In this document: positions 22,408 to 32,204 of the stretch, one piece after another
Position numbering within the stretch: the stretch's first letter is position 1
How the letters are laid out: every line of letters starts with the position of its first letter
NCBI RefSeq assembly: GCF_028595265.1
Contig: NZ_JAQQXP010000001.1
Location: 1,116,001-1,180,000, forward strand
Direction of reading: 5' to 3'
DNA: 64,000 bases
Source: Alteromonas gilva
GTDB lineage: Bacteria; Pseudomonadota; Gammaproteobacteria; Enterobacterales; Alteromonadaceae
The notes under the pieces: generated by a model
What the model was told of the DNA's origin: nothing
Databases searched by the model: none
What the model saw: the letters and a program-made list of their open reading frames with translations, nothing else
Program-made: the position numbers and the translations under genes

Positions 22408-24289
22408 CTTACCCGACTTTAAAGAAAATCCGTGGGCGACACCACAAGTAGCAGTAACGCGTCGCGAGGATGGCTGCTTAATTGTAGATTGTGGTCGCAC
22501 GCCAAAAAACAGCTACCCGAATTTGATTGCCATGCTCAAACGCACCGTAGCAACCTTTCCTGAGCGGTCATTTTTAGCAGAGCGACGTGACGATGGCAGC
22601 GATAACCCCGAGTGGACTCATATTACCTACAAGGAAATTGACCGTCAGGCGGAGGCGATAGCGCAGTGGTTAATATCGTTGGGTCCCGAGCCTGGTAACA
22701 TGATGATCCTTTCGCACAATACCCTGGAACATGGTGCAGTTAACTTAGCCGGTATGATGGCACGCTTCCCGGTAGCGCCGATTTCACCCAATTATTCGTT
22801 GCTGTCGAAAGACTTTACAAAACTCAAAGCGATTGCTGAAAAGTTATCACCTAAAGTTATTTTTGTGCAAAATATTGAGCACTACAGCCGCGCCCTGCGG
22901 GCGTTGTCGTTAGACAATTGTACTGTCCTGTACGCCGAGGGCAGTGCGCCGGATGATATTGGGGCAGTGTCCTTCGCTGATGCCGTAACAACGACGGTAA
23001 CCGAGGCCGTTGCCGAGTCGATTGCGCGGATCAAAGGCGACGACGTTGCTAAAATATTGTTTACCTCCGGCTCTACCGGCGACCCCAAGGGGGTCATCAA
23101 TACGCACACTAATTTGTGTTTCACCCAGGCTTCACTGCTCACCATTATTGATGTTGATGAGGTCAATAACCCGCCCATCTTACTCGACTGGATGCCCTGG
23201 CATCATACCTATGGGGGCAATCAAAACGTTAACCGGGTAATCAAAAATGGCGGTACTTTATATATTGACGACGGTAAACCACTGCCAGGACTCTTTGAAA
23301 AAACACTGCGAAACATAAAAAGCGTCACACTGAATAGCTATACCACTGTACCAGCGGTGTATGCGTTACTGGTGGATGCCATGGAGCGTGATGACGAACT
23401 GCGTAAAGCGTTTTTCCATAAGCTTGAGTGGTGCAGTTATGGGGGCTCTGATATGCCACAGGAAACCTTTGATCATTTCCAGCAGCTGGCTATCCGGACA
23501 ACCGGCCAGCGTATTACTATGATCACAGCGCTGGGCGCCACTGAAAGTACCGCAATTACCACTATTGTGCATTGGTCTACCAGCAAGATGGGCAGCATTG
23601 GGTTACCCTTACCCGGGGCAACGTTAAAGTTAATTCCGCAAGACGATAAGTATGAATTGTGCGTAAAAGGGCCGCAGATTACGCCCGGATATTATAACGG
23701 CGAGCACCTTAACCGTAAGGCGTTCGACAATGAAGGATATTTACATACCGGCGACGCAGTGCGCTGGCTTGATCCTGAGCAACCGCTGCTGGGTTTGCAG
23801 TTTGCCGGACGCGTAAGCGAAGACTTTAAACTGCTCAATGGTACCTGGGTACACACCAGTATGTTACGTATTGATTTGCTCAGTGAGCTGGCACCACTGG
23901 TGTTTGATGTGGTGATCACGGGGCAGGATAAACCCTATCTGGGCCTACTGATTTGGCTAAATGAAGATGTGGTACGCCGGGTGTTTGGTTTGGCAGAAGC
24001 CAGCACCGAACAACTGGCGCAACACCCCAGAGTGATGGCGCGTATTCAAACATCGCTCCGGCAACATAATGAGCAACACAGCGGCGCGTCTGTGTGTATT
24101 GAGCGGGCATTAATATTAACCACACCGCCCTGTATGGATAGTGGTGAAATGTCGGATAAACGCTCTATCAACCAACAAAAAGTACAAGCGCTTCGTCCGC
24201 AGGCCGTAAACGCCTTGTACGTCGATGAGCCGGGTGCAAATATACTCACTGAACTGCGTCAACCTGCGCATCAGGCGGCTTTGAATTAG
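22400..24289 (+). CDS. AMP-forming acyl-CoA ligase, feruloyl-CoA-synthetase-like
   Basis: 629 residues from the ATG at 22400, which has an AGAG box upstream; it overlaps surE by 8 bp. ANL superfamily motifs: LFTSGSTGDPKGV (AMP-binding loop), ALGATES (A5-like), YLHTGDAV with the following R-region, and the catalytic-lysine tail GEMSDKRSINQ. That last motif, and an opening of the type '..NPWATPQVAVTRREDG', are typical of the feruloyl-CoA synthetase branch rather than fatty acyl ligases. It should activate a carboxylic acid to its CoA ester; an aromatic or alicyclic acid is likely, but this is not proven. Confidence 0.9.
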   Translation: MTDLPDFKENPWATPQVAVTRREDGCLIVDCGRTPKNSYPNLIAMLKRTVATFPERSFLAERRDDGSDNPEWTHITYKEIDRQAEAIAQWLISLGPEPGNMMILSHNTLEHGAVNLAGMMARFPVAPISPNYSLLSKDFTKLKAIAEKLSPKVIFVQNIEHYSRALRALSLDNCTVLYAEGSAPDDIGAVSFADAVTTTVTEAVAESIARIKGDDVAKILFTSGSTGDPKGVINTHTNLCFTQASLLTIIDVDEVNNPPILLDWMPWHHTYGGNQNVNRVIKNGGTLYIDDGKPLPGLFEKTLRNIKSVTLNSYTTVPAVYALLVDAMERDDELRKAFFHKLEWCSYGGSDMPQETFDHFQQLAIRTTGQRITMITALGATESTAITTIVHWSTSKMGSIGLPLPGATLKLIPQDDKYELCVKGPQITPGYYNGEHLNRKAFDNEGYLHTGDAVRWLDPEQPLLGLQFAGRVSEDFKLLNGTWVHTSMLRIDLLSELAPLVFDVVITGQDKPYLGLLIWLNEDVVRRVFGLAEASTEQLAQHPRVMARIQTSLRQHNEQHSGASVCIERALILTTPPCMDSGEMSDKRSINQQKVQALRPQAVNALYVDEPGANILTELRQPAHQAALN

Positions 24290-24306
24290 CAAATAAAGGA
24301 CATCAC

Positions 24307-25752
24307 ATGAATGCCAACACTACAGAGTTTTATATCAATGGCCAATGGGTGGCGCCGCTCAATGGCCATACCCGACCGCTAATTAACCCTGCTACCGAAC
24401 AACAGTATGCAACAGTGGCCATGGGCGATACCGGTGATGTGGATGCCGCTGTCGACGCCGCGAAAGGGGCATTCAGCAGCTGGTCGAAGACACCGGTTGC
24501 AGAGCGTATGGCATTGTTTGAACGCATTATTGGCGGTTATAAAAAGCGCTTTGCCGAGATTGCACAAGCCATTACCCAGGAAATGGGCGCGCCGGCATCG
24601 CTGAGTCAAAGTGCCCAGGCTGCTATGGGCCTCGGTCATTTTGCAGCCACGCTGAACGTGTTAAAAAACTTTGCCTTCAGCCAGCGTCAGGGCACCACAG
24701 AAATACGTAAGGAGCCCATCGGCGTAGTGGGCCTTATCACGCCATGGAACTGGCCGATGAATCAGGTGATATGCAAAGTGGCACCGGCCCTCGCCGCAGG
24801 CTGCACCATTGTGTTAAAGCCCAGTCAGGATGCCAGCCTGAGTGCGGCGTTACTGGCTGAAATACTCCACGAGGCAGGTGTTCCCGCGGGGGTGTTTAAC
24901 GTAATTCAGGGGGCCGGGGCAAAAATTGGCGACTACATGAGCCGCCATGCCGATATTGATATGATCTCGTTTACCGGTTCTACTCAGGCCGGTACTCAGG
25001 TTGCCAAAGCCGCTGCCGACACGGTAAAGCGTGTGGCACTGGAGCTGGGCGGTAAATCGGCCAATATTATTCTGGACGATGCCGACATCACCCGCTCTGT
25101 TACCAACGGCATAAAAGCGGTGTTTGCCAACAGCGGGCAAACCTGTACCGCGCCTACCCGTATGCTGGTGCCAAACAGTTTACTGCCACAAGCACTTGCG
25201 GTGGCGAAAGCGGTGGGAGAGGCATCAATAAAGGCGGTGGGCGACCCTACCAGTGATAAAACAGGCATTGGCCCCGTGGCACATCAACGCCAGTTTGAGA
25301 AAATTCAGGAAATGATTGCCAAAGGCATCGATGAAGGGGCCACACTGCTCTGCGGAGGACTGGGTAAACCCGCAGGACTTGAGACCGGGTACTACGTAAA
25401 ACCCACCATTTTCAGCGATGTCACCAATGATATGACGATAGCGCGGGAAGAAATATTTGGCCCGGTACTGGTCATCATTGGCTACGAGGATGACGCCGAC
25501 GCGGTGCGTATTGCTAACGACAGCCCTTACGGTTTAAGTGGTTATGTGTCGGGTACTGACGTAGACAGAGTCAGACTCGTGGCCAGTCAGATGCGAACCG
25601 GCATGGTGCATTTAAATGATGCCAAGCCCGATTTGCAGGCCCCCTTTGGTGGTTATAAGCAATCCGGCAATGGCCGAGAGTGGGGCGAATACGGCCTGGA
25701 AGATTTCCTCGAGGTGAAATCAGTACTGGGATGGCACAACGATGCTGAATAA
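24307..25752 (+). CDS. NAD(P)-dependent aldehyde dehydrogenase
   Basis: 481 residues, full-length ALDH. Motifs: GLITPWNWPMNQ (cofactor Asn), LKPSQDA, FTGSTQAG, catalytic Glu in ELGGKSAN, catalytic Cys in NSGQTCTAPTR, EEIFGPVL, and a C-terminal FGGYKQSGNGREWG. It probably oxidises an aldehyde intermediate of the pathway. Lies 17 bp after the ligase and overlaps the thioesterase by 11 bp, so the operon is tight. The closest known type (vanillin/benzaldehyde-like or general aldehyde) cannot be told by eye. Confidence 0.94.
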   Translation: MNANTTEFYINGQWVAPLNGHTRPLINPATEQQYATVAMGDTGDVDAAVDAAKGAFSSWSKTPVAERMALFERIIGGYKKRFAEIAQAITQEMGAPASLSQSAQAAMGLGHFAATLNVLKNFAFSQRQGTTEIRKEPIGVVGLITPWNWPMNQVICKVAPALAAGCTIVLKPSQDASLSAALLAEILHEAGVPAGVFNVIQGAGAKIGDYMSRHADIDMISFTGSTQAGTQVAKAAADTVKRVALELGGKSANIILDDADITRSVTNGIKAVFANSGQTCTAPTRMLVPNSLLPQALAVAKAVGEASIKAVGDPTSDKTGIGPVAHQRQFEKIQEMIAKGIDEGATLLCGGLGKPAGLETGYYVKPTIFSDVTNDMTIAREEIFGPVLVIIGYEDDADAVRIANDSPYGLSGYVSGTDVDRVRLVASQMRTGMVHLNDAKPDLQAPFGGYKQSGNGREWGEYGLEDFLEVKSVLGWHNDAE

Positions 25753-26188
25753 TCAGTCAGGTACACTGCCTGATATTGCCTACCAGCTGATGGAAACCGG
25801 CTACCATAAGGTACTGGATTATCAGCATCATGATTGGGGGTTGGGATTTTCCACGCTGACAATGCAGGTGACAGCGAAGCATCTGAATATGGCTGGCGTA
25901 ATTCATGGCGGCGTGCTCACGGGCTTACTGGATATTGCCTGTGCCCAGTCCGGGATATATTTTCCGGATGAGAAAATTATCAGGCGTTCGGTCACGTTGT
26001 CGCTAACAACTACCTTTACCGGCCAGTGCAATAGCGGTGTCGTCACAGCAACCGGCAGGGTGCGTGCCCGAGGGCGCAAAATTTACAGCGCCTCGGGGGA
26101 GGTCAAAGATGAGCAGGGTAACCTGCTGGCCTTTGGCGAGGGGACTTTTCGTTACCGCAGTAATGCAACGATCCCCGCAGGTACCTGA
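25742..26188 (+). CDS. PaaI-type hot-dog thioesterase
   Basis: 148 residues. The hot-dog signature GVIHGGVLTGLLDIACA contains the HGG motif and the Asp of the catalytic site. A long beta strand pattern follows (RRSVTLSLTTTFTG ... VTATGRVRARGRKI). It likely hydrolyses a CoA ester to release free CoA or an off-pathway product. Last gene of the plus-strand operon. Confidence 0.9.
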   Translation: MLNNQSGTLPDIAYQLMETGYHKVLDYQHHDWGLGFSTLTMQVTAKHLNMAGVIHGGVLTGLLDIACAQSGIYFPDEKIIRRSVTLSLTTTFTGQCNSGVVTATGRVRARGRKIYSASGEVKDEQGNLLAFGEGTFRYRSNATIPAGT

Positions 26189-26367
26189 GCGACCAACCGC
26201 TTAGCGGGCGACTCGATACACGCTTTGCAGGGCTGCGTTATTGCAACGCAGACCTATACAAACAGTGTTCGCCCGGTTCAGCACAACGTTATTTCAAAAG
26301 CCGCGACCACAAAGCCATCATCACAAAGCTGTCATCAAGAAGTGCACTTAGCCGCGCTGATCCGCTA

Positions 26368-26898
26368 TTAATTAACGGCGGCCATGCCTTTTGCATCAAA
26401 AATTTCAATCCAGTAACCATCCGGATCTTTAATAAAGGCGAGGTTATTCATGCTGCCGTCGGCCAGACGTTTTTGAAACTCAACACCTAACTCTTCAAAG
26501 CGCTGACAGGCGCCTTCTAAATCAGGCACATGAAAGCCGATATGACCAAACCCGCGGGGATCGCTGTTGCCGTTGTGATAGCTTGTTGATTCTGCGGTAT
26601 CGCCCCAGTTATGGGTTAGCTCAAGCATTGCCGGACGGGCAAATGTCTGTTCAGTGCGCTTGGCAACATCATCGCTGATATCGCTGAAGTCTTCACCGGC
26701 GCAAAGAAAATACAAGCTGAATTGCATTTCCGGGAAGTCGAGTTTGCGTAATAACGTCATGCCCATTATACGGGTGTAAAAGTCCAGTGAACGGACTGGA
26801 TCGGCAATACGCAGCATGGTTTGGTTAAACACAAATCCGTTTGTTGCCGGATCCTTCTCTTCACATAAACCATCTGCTTGTTCAAAATGTCGGGTCAT
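26368..26898 (-). CDS. gloA: Glyoxalase I (lactoylglutathione lyase), Zn-type
   Basis: 176 residues from the ATG at 26896-26898. It is the longer, eukaryote-like type: metal ligands Gln in FNQTMLRI, Glu in MLELTHNWG, His in GFGHIGFHVPD and Glu in YWIEIFDA. It lacks the shorter form of Ni-dependent E. coli GloA, where the first ligand is His. Typical features SYHNGNSDPRG and AFIKDPDGYWIEI are present. It detoxifies methylglyoxal with glutathione in the cytoplasm. Single gene, transcribed against the thioesterase. Confidence 0.95.
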   Translation of the reverse strand: MTRHFEQADGLCEEKDPATNGFVFNQTMLRIADPVRSLDFYTRIMGMTLLRKLDFPEMQFSLYFLCAGEDFSDISDDVAKRTEQTFARPAMLELTHNWGDTAESTSYHNGNSDPRGFGHIGFHVPDLEGACQRFEELGVEFQKRLADGSMNNLAFIKDPDGYWIEIFDAKGMAAVN

Positions 26899-27079
26899 TT
26901 GTGGGCCTTTTTTTAAACTGTGAAAAACTAAATCTGGGGGCAAAAGCAGATTTCACAATGCCTGAAATCGCCAATGCCTGCTGCAGTGCCAAGCTATTAA
27001 TTCCACGGCCAATAATAGCTAGATTACATTAGGAATGTAGAATACGAGTATATAACTGTGATCATTTAAAAGCCTGAAG

Positions 27080-29179
27080 TTAATAACGTCTCCATCTGAA
27101 CTCATTCATTTTTGTACCTCTCGCAACTTCAAAACGGTCATCGAGCTGAACTAGCTTTTCATATTCACCAGGAAAGAACTTTTTGAGTCTGGCAGCTCTA
27201 GCGTAATGGTTGGGCTCAACGTTTTTTATTGCTGGAATGAGAAGACTCAGGCTTTCATGAAGCTGGCCATTTTTGTAACTGTCTTCGAGTAACAGATCGA
27301 CAGCATCCGCTCCCAGGTTATCCAGCACCGGCGATAGATCAATGTTTAACAAAAGTTCTACTGCTTCCGGGGAACTTAACGCGGCAGCAGTGAACAGATC
27401 ATTGCCAAATTTATCTTTAACACCAAAATCGAAGCCTTCATTTTTCAGCTTCTGCCAGTTGATAACCGACAGGTGCTGAAACATCAGCAGGTCTGATGGT
27501 GGCAATGGGTTTACTCTGGCCTGCCAGATTGGTAGGGCTTGTTCTGTATGTTGTACTAGTGCAAATATCAAACTATCGGTTTCAGCTTCAGTCAGTGGCG
27601 TTGATGAACTGTAATCCAGGGCTTTTTGAAACTGCTGCGCTTTGAGCATTGCAACAAAGTCACTTTGTCCGTTTTGGCCTGTGTAACCTTGTAATGAGGT
27701 TTTGCGCCATAAGTTAACCAGCACCGGATCAATATCATGTAATCTTTCAGCTGTGTTGCCACCTTCTTTCGCAATACGTTTAATCAGCGCATAGACTTCA
27801 CGGTGATCCATAAAACCTTTTTCAGCCAACAATGCTTTTTCTATCGAAGCACAAGACGCTGATTGCGCATTTAACGCGGCTTTTTTTTGCTCCACAGCGT
27901 CAATTGCCTTAGATACCTTTGAATTATCGGCTGGAACCTGTTGTATATAATAACTGGTCTCGACAAGATCTGCCTGACGCAGCGCTTTTTTAATGTCTGG
28001 TGCCAGTTGATGGAATAATTGAAAAGTTTGTCTGTTTGGCGCTTCAAAGATAATGGTAGGTTCGTTATTGATTTCATAATCAAAGCCATGCGCTTTGTAG
28101 CCTTTATCCATGAGGTAGTTTATCGTCGCCAGATATCTATCCGGTAAGCGCTCTGCATCGGTATAAGCATCCGGTTCATCAGGTAAATTGATTATGGCTA
28201 TATCCAGCCCTGTGATGATGCCTAACTCGTTACTTGGGTGCACACCATAAGTTGCTAATAGTTGAAGCAGTTTTACGTTATGTCTGGCCGCCGCCAGATC
28301 AGCCAAATTTGCATAGGCGTCATGACGGCTTTGTGCTATCACCGGCATATCTTCCAGTGCGGTGGTTTGTTCTATAAGAAGAGCTAAATAGTCATACGGC
28401 AAATCGTTGCGAATGGCAGCAGCAACATCATTAACGTTGAAATTTTTTAACGATACGGCTTGTTCGAATTCTTCAAGACTTAATTTTTGTCCCGACAATA
28501 CAAATAAAATAGATGGTGACAATACCAGGCTGCCGTTCACTGCGAGAGGAGATTGCAAATAGGTATTAAAGGTTTCATCGTTTTCGAGCAAGGCGAATAT
28601 ATCTGTTTTAGTCATCTCGCTGTTCAGAGCAAAGTTCATGCTTAGGCCCAGAGCTTTACCCTCTAATCCCTGTAATCCTTGCACAATGATCGGCAGGTTT
28701 TCAGCCGAAAAGTTGTCGATGACTGATAGACCGCGCCAATGATTTAAGATCCCGGGAGACGTGGTGAACTGGTATTTTTCAGACTCTATGTTGGTTTGTG
28801 CTTGCAGAAGTAAGTCTTCATAGCTGTGGTAAAACGTTTTATATTGGTCAGAATAACTCAATAGCTCGCGCACTGTTTTACCATGTCTTAATTCTTGTTC
28901 GAGTGCCTGAACCAGAATTTGATGGATATTTCTAACCTGACTATTAAAATCCAAACGACTTTCTTTGCACTGGGCATTAGCTGTGGTTAGTTCTTTGAGC
29001 TTTTGTGAGGCTGATTTTTTGCCCGTAGTTGGAATTACAGTGTCACTCCCCTTGTCGCTTTTTGCCGGTGAGGTGCTATTGAGACTAGTGTTTTTATCGG
29101 GTGAGACGTGTTCTGAGTAGTAAAAATACAATAGTCCGGCGACGGCTACTATTGCTAAAGCTAAGATAAATTTCTTCAT
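27080..29179 (-). CDS. Large envelope-anchored protein with ankyrin-like repeats, unknown function
   Basis: 699 residues. The N-terminus is a membrane anchor (FILALAIVAVAGLLYFYY, residues 4-21) followed by a low-complexity Ser/Thr/Lys linker, so the rest is probably periplasmic. Two regions read like ankyrin pairs: HNVKLLQLLATYGVHPSN with ATINYLMDKGYKAH, and KFGNDLFTAAALSSPEAVELLLN. A charged helical stretch lies in the middle. No enzyme motif is seen. It has no operon partner. Ankyrin assignment is by eye and should be taken as a suggestion. Confidence 0.6.
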   Translation of the reverse strand: MKKFILALAIVAVAGLLYFYYSEHVSPDKNTSLNSTSPAKSDKGSDTVIPTTGKKSASQKLKELTTANAQCKESRLDFNSQVRNIHQILVQALEQELRHGKTVRELLSYSDQYKTFYHSYEDLLLQAQTNIESEKYQFTTSPGILNHWRGLSVIDNFSAENLPIIVQGLQGLEGKALGLSMNFALNSEMTKTDIFALLENDETFNTYLQSPLAVNGSLVLSPSILFVLSGQKLSLEEFEQAVSLKNFNVNDVAAAIRNDLPYDYLALLIEQTTALEDMPVIAQSRHDAYANLADLAAARHNVKLLQLLATYGVHPSNELGIITGLDIAIINLPDEPDAYTDAERLPDRYLATINYLMDKGYKAHGFDYEINNEPTIIFEAPNRQTFQLFHQLAPDIKKALRQADLVETSYYIQQVPADNSKVSKAIDAVEQKKAALNAQSASCASIEKALLAEKGFMDHREVYALIKRIAKEGGNTAERLHDIDPVLVNLWRKTSLQGYTGQNGQSDFVAMLKAQQFQKALDYSSSTPLTEAETDSLIFALVQHTEQALPIWQARVNPLPPSDLLMFQHLSVINWQKLKNEGFDFGVKDKFGNDLFTAAALSSPEAVELLLNIDLSPVLDNLGADAVDLLLEDSYKNGQLHESLSLLIPAIKNVEPNHYARAARLKKFFPGEYEKLVQLDDRFEVARGTKMNEFRWRRY

Positions 29180-29357
29180 TACGATGATTCTTCCCTGTTT
29201 TTAAATTTCCTATGTAGATGGACCACACACAAATCATTCCTTTATGGTTATTACTCTGCCGAACAATATCAAAAAGAGCTACCACTATTAAAGCGGTAGC
29301 CCGGTATAAACAGATTATATTGTTATAAACGTAAAGATGTCTGGAATTGTGGAGACC

Positions 29358-30647
29358 TTAGCCGGTCAGGCCGGGGAGCCATAGTGCCAAACCCGGAAAC
29401 AGCAGGGTGAGGGCGAGTACCAGCAGCAGCGAGCCTATAGGCATTAGCGCGCCGTTCATAACGGTGCCCAGGGGCATATTACCAATATGTGAAACCACAT
29501 AGAGTACGCCGCCCATAGGGGGCGTGATAAGCGCCAGGTTGACATTGATTAACAGCATCACCGCGATCCAAATGTTATCCCAGCCCATGTGCGCGATCAC
29601 TGGTATCAGTAACGGGATCACCAGGTACATCAGCGCCAGCACTTCTAAAAACATGCCCAACACAAAAAGCACCAGATTAATGATAATCAGCAATGCGATA
29701 GGCGAGATATCCAGCGCAATAATGGCGCTCAGCACTTCCTGTGGTATGCGGCCAAAAATCACGCTGTGGCCTAAGATAGCGCCGCCAATAATGATCATGG
29801 TCACCATGGCGGAGGTTACCGCCGCGGCCATCAGTTGCTCCCACAGCGTTTTGATATTCAGCGTGCGGTACACAAAAAAACCAATAATCAGGCAGTACAC
29901 CACTGCTACGGCTGCGGCTTCTGAGGCGGTAAAAATACCTAAGTATATGCCACCAAGAATCAGCACCGGTGCCATGATGCCCCAGAACGCTTCTTTGACG
30001 GCGTGGCGTTTGCGTTGTGAGGGTTTTTCACTGGGCTTGGTGTGCTCGGCATGACCGGTGTAGATCATAAATAACGAATACAATGCGATCAGCAATAACC
30101 CTGGCAGCACACCCGCCATAAACAGTTTGCTGATAGACTCATCGGTAAGGTATCCATAAACAATCATCACAATGCTGGGCGGGATCATACTGCCTAACGT
30201 GCCGCCAGCCGTTATGGCCGAGGCAATCTTGGCTTCGCCGTAGCCAGCTTTACGCAGCTCCGGTATAGCGATAAGCCCCATGGTTGATGACGACACAAAG
30301 CTGGAGCCGGTCATGGCCGAAAAAATACCGCTGCTGCCAATGGTGGCTACGCCCAGACCACCCCGAAGGCGCCATAAAAATACTCCGGCGGCATCGAACA
30401 GGCGTTTGCCCATGCCGGTGGCCGATATCAACTGGGCAGCGAGTATAAACAGGGGAATGGCCACCAGAATGTCTGAGTCAATCGCGGCATAGGCCTTTTC
30501 GACGGCAATATCGGTAGCAATATCAGGGCCCACATAAGCACTGAGCAGTAAGATAGCCAGAAAGCCCAAACCAAAAGCAACCGGCAGGCCGCTCAGCAGT
30601 ACCAGCATAAATACCAGCATACCAAGGAAGATCATTAAGCCATCCAT
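29358..30647 (-). CDS. dctM: TRAP transporter large membrane subunit (DctM)
   Basis: A 429-residue inner-membrane protein with about 12 helices, the ion-coupled channel of a TRAP transporter. Family segments: GLPVAFGLGF near the N-terminus, AITAGGTLGSMIPPSIVMIVYG, FGRIPQEV, LEVLALMYLVIPLLIPV and NVNLALITPPMGGVLY. Its start shares one base with the dctQ stop (TAATG). Forms a complex with the small subunit and takes substrate from the periplasmic binding protein encoded upstream. Confidence 0.95.
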   Translation of the reverse strand: MDGLMIFLGMLVFMLVLLSGLPVAFGLGFLAILLLSAYVGPDIATDIAVEKAYAAIDSDILVAIPLFILAAQLISATGMGKRLFDAAGVFLWRLRGGLGVATIGSSGIFSAMTGSSFVSSSTMGLIAIPELRKAGYGEAKIASAITAGGTLGSMIPPSIVMIVYGYLTDESISKLFMAGVLPGLLLIALYSLFMIYTGHAEHTKPSEKPSQRKRHAVKEAFWGIMAPVLILGGIYLGIFTASEAAAVAVVYCLIIGFFVYRTLNIKTLWEQLMAAAVTSAMVTMIIIGGAILGHSVIFGRIPQEVLSAIIALDISPIALLIIINLVLFVLGMFLEVLALMYLVIPLLIPVIAHMGWDNIWIAVMLLINVNLALITPPMGGVLYVVSHIGNMPLGTVMNGALMPIGSLLLVLALTLLFPGLALWLPGLTG

Positions 30648-31147
30648 TACATGTGCTCCTGTGTGAAGCTATCAATGCAGAGGTTGAGAAACTGCAAACA
30701 CAGTAACACGCCGCTGATCGGCACGAGACTGGCGGGTAACCAGAGTGGGGTTTGTAATAATCCGGTGCTGGTATCGCCGATGGCATACACAAAGCTAACC
30801 ATATCGACGCCCTTCACCACGAATATCAGTGCATAGCAAAAACCCACGAGATGAGTACTTATCTGCATTCGCCGGCGGTTGGTCGGGCTGAGCCTGTCGA
30901 CAAAAAAAGTAATCGCAAAGTGACTGTTCAGTTGCAGCGCATAGGCCGCTGCCAGAAAGCCGACTGCCATCATCAGATACACCGAAAACTCTTTGATCCA
31001 ACTGCTGGAATGGCCGGTGGTGTAGCGAATAAACACTTCATAGAACACCACTAACGCCAACACAAAAAGGCAAATGGCAGCTAACCATGCACCGGCTTTA
31101 CATAGGGCATCAATGGCGTATTGAAAGGCAAAACGATGAGTTCGCAT
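30647..31147 (-). CDS. dctQ: TRAP transporter small membrane subunit (DctQ)
   Basis: 166 residues from the ATG at 31145-31147, after correcting a longer frame. Four membrane helices, with the DctQ pattern VFYEVFIRYTTGHSSSWIKEFSVYLMM in helix 1-2 (conserved Arg, Trp and Glu) and LLQTPLWLPASLVPISG near helix 4. It sits 4 bp after dctP and overlaps dctM by one base. Confidence 0.93.
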   Translation of the reverse strand: MRTHRFAFQYAIDALCKAGAWLAAICLFVLALVVFYEVFIRYTTGHSSSWIKEFSVYLMMAVGFLAAAYALQLNSHFAITFFVDRLSPTNRRRMQISTHLVGFCYALIFVVKGVDMVSFVYAIGDTSTGLLQTPLWLPASLVPISGVLLCLQFLNLCIDSFTQEHM

Positions 31148-31151
31148 GATA

Positions 31152-32177
31152 CTACTCCACAGCTTGTTCGGGTTGAGGCAGATTAAGTTGTAGCAGTCGA
31201 CGGGCCTGGGGGCCGTTTTGTTCGGCCCAGGCGTGCCACACGCCACTACTTACCGTTTGGAGCTGTTGGCGAGTGGCGGCTGGCATGGCCTTAAAAATAC
31301 CGCCTTGTTCTGCGATGGCGTTGGTAAAGCGTGCTTCCATGGCGGCTGAAGCGGCGAGTGAATAGGCTTTTTGTTTTTCGCCTTCTTCCATCATGATGGT
31401 TCGAATATCCTCAGGTAAGGCGTTCCACACGTCCAGGTTGACAGTCAGTAACACAGTGGGAAAGCTCATGTTGGCTTTCGTTACATAGCGGGCGACTTCG
31501 TGATTGCGCTGGAAATACCCGGTGACGATGCCGTTAATAGTGGCGTCGGCTACGCCGCGCTTCAGGGCCATGTATTGTTCGCTCTGAGCTATCGAGGTAT
31601 CAGGCGCAGCCTCTAATCTTAGTAGCAGATCGGTAAACATGGGGCTGGTGGCTAAAATGCGCAGGTTTTTCATATCGGCTGGCGTATTTATTAACCCACG
31701 GGAGCTAAAAATATCCACACCGCCGCTAAAACTAGGGTAAATGAGCTGCAGATTCTTCTCTCGCATGGCCTGGTCGATGATCGCCAGCGATTCACCGCTG
31801 TAAGCCTTGGCGGCCTGCTCCATGGAGTCGAAGGCAAAAGGCAGATACACGCCCTGCAACAGCGGTACCGTTGCCATAAGCCGGGGTTGCAGGATAACGC
31901 CCATATCAATTAAGCCCCGCGACACAGCCCGGTGCATATCCTTAGGGCCGTAGAGTTGCCCTCCGGGGTAATCAATAATTTTTATTCTGCCGCCGGCACG
32001 CGCGTTAACGGCGTCAATCCAGGCACTGCGCGACTGAGACAAAAAATGCTGAGGCGGACCCCATGATGCGATGCGTAATATCTTTGGTGACTGCTCTGAC
32101 TGGCTGTAAGCCGCCGAGGATAACAGCAGCAGGCCAGACAAACACAAGACTGCCATAAGATTAATAAAATTATACAT
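31152..32177 (-). CDS. dctP: TRAP transporter periplasmic substrate-binding protein (DctP)
   Basis: 341 residues with a Sec signal peptide (LMAVLCLSGLLLLSSAAYSQ, cleaved near residue 25). DctP features: LRIASWGPPQHF at the start of the mature chain, GRIKIIDYPGGQLYGPKDMHRAV, and the ligand-pocket segment MKNLRILATSPMF, where an Arg normally binds the substrate carboxylate. So a carboxylic acid is the likely substrate, which matches the CoA ligase and beta-oxidation genes around it. A window-wide operator motif lies 13 bp upstream of the start. Confidence 0.94.
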   Translation of the reverse strand: MYNFINLMAVLCLSGLLLLSSAAYSQSEQSPKILRIASWGPPQHFLSQSRSAWIDAVNARAGGRIKIIDYPGGQLYGPKDMHRAVSRGLIDMGVILQPRLMATVPLLQGVYLPFAFDSMEQAAKAYSGESLAIIDQAMREKNLQLIYPSFSGGVDIFSSRGLINTPADMKNLRILATSPMFTDLLLRLEAAPDTSIAQSEQYMALKRGVADATINGIVTGYFQRNHEVARYVTKANMSFPTVLLTVNLDVWNALPEDIRTIMMEEGEKQKAYSLAASAAMEARFTNAIAEQGGIFKAMPAATRQQLQTVSSGVWHAWAEQNGPQARRLLQLNLPQPEQAVE

Positions 32178-32189
32178 TTCGATATATCA

Positions 32190-32204
32190 TTTCGCTATGT
32201 GGAA
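32190..32204 (-). promoter_or_regulatory. IclR-regulon motif before the TRAP operon
   Basis: TTTCGCTATGTGGAA on the plus strand, i.e. TTCCACATAGCGAAA on the minus; 14 of 15 positions agree with TTTCRCATAGYGAAA. Located just upstream of dctP. Confidence 0.7.
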
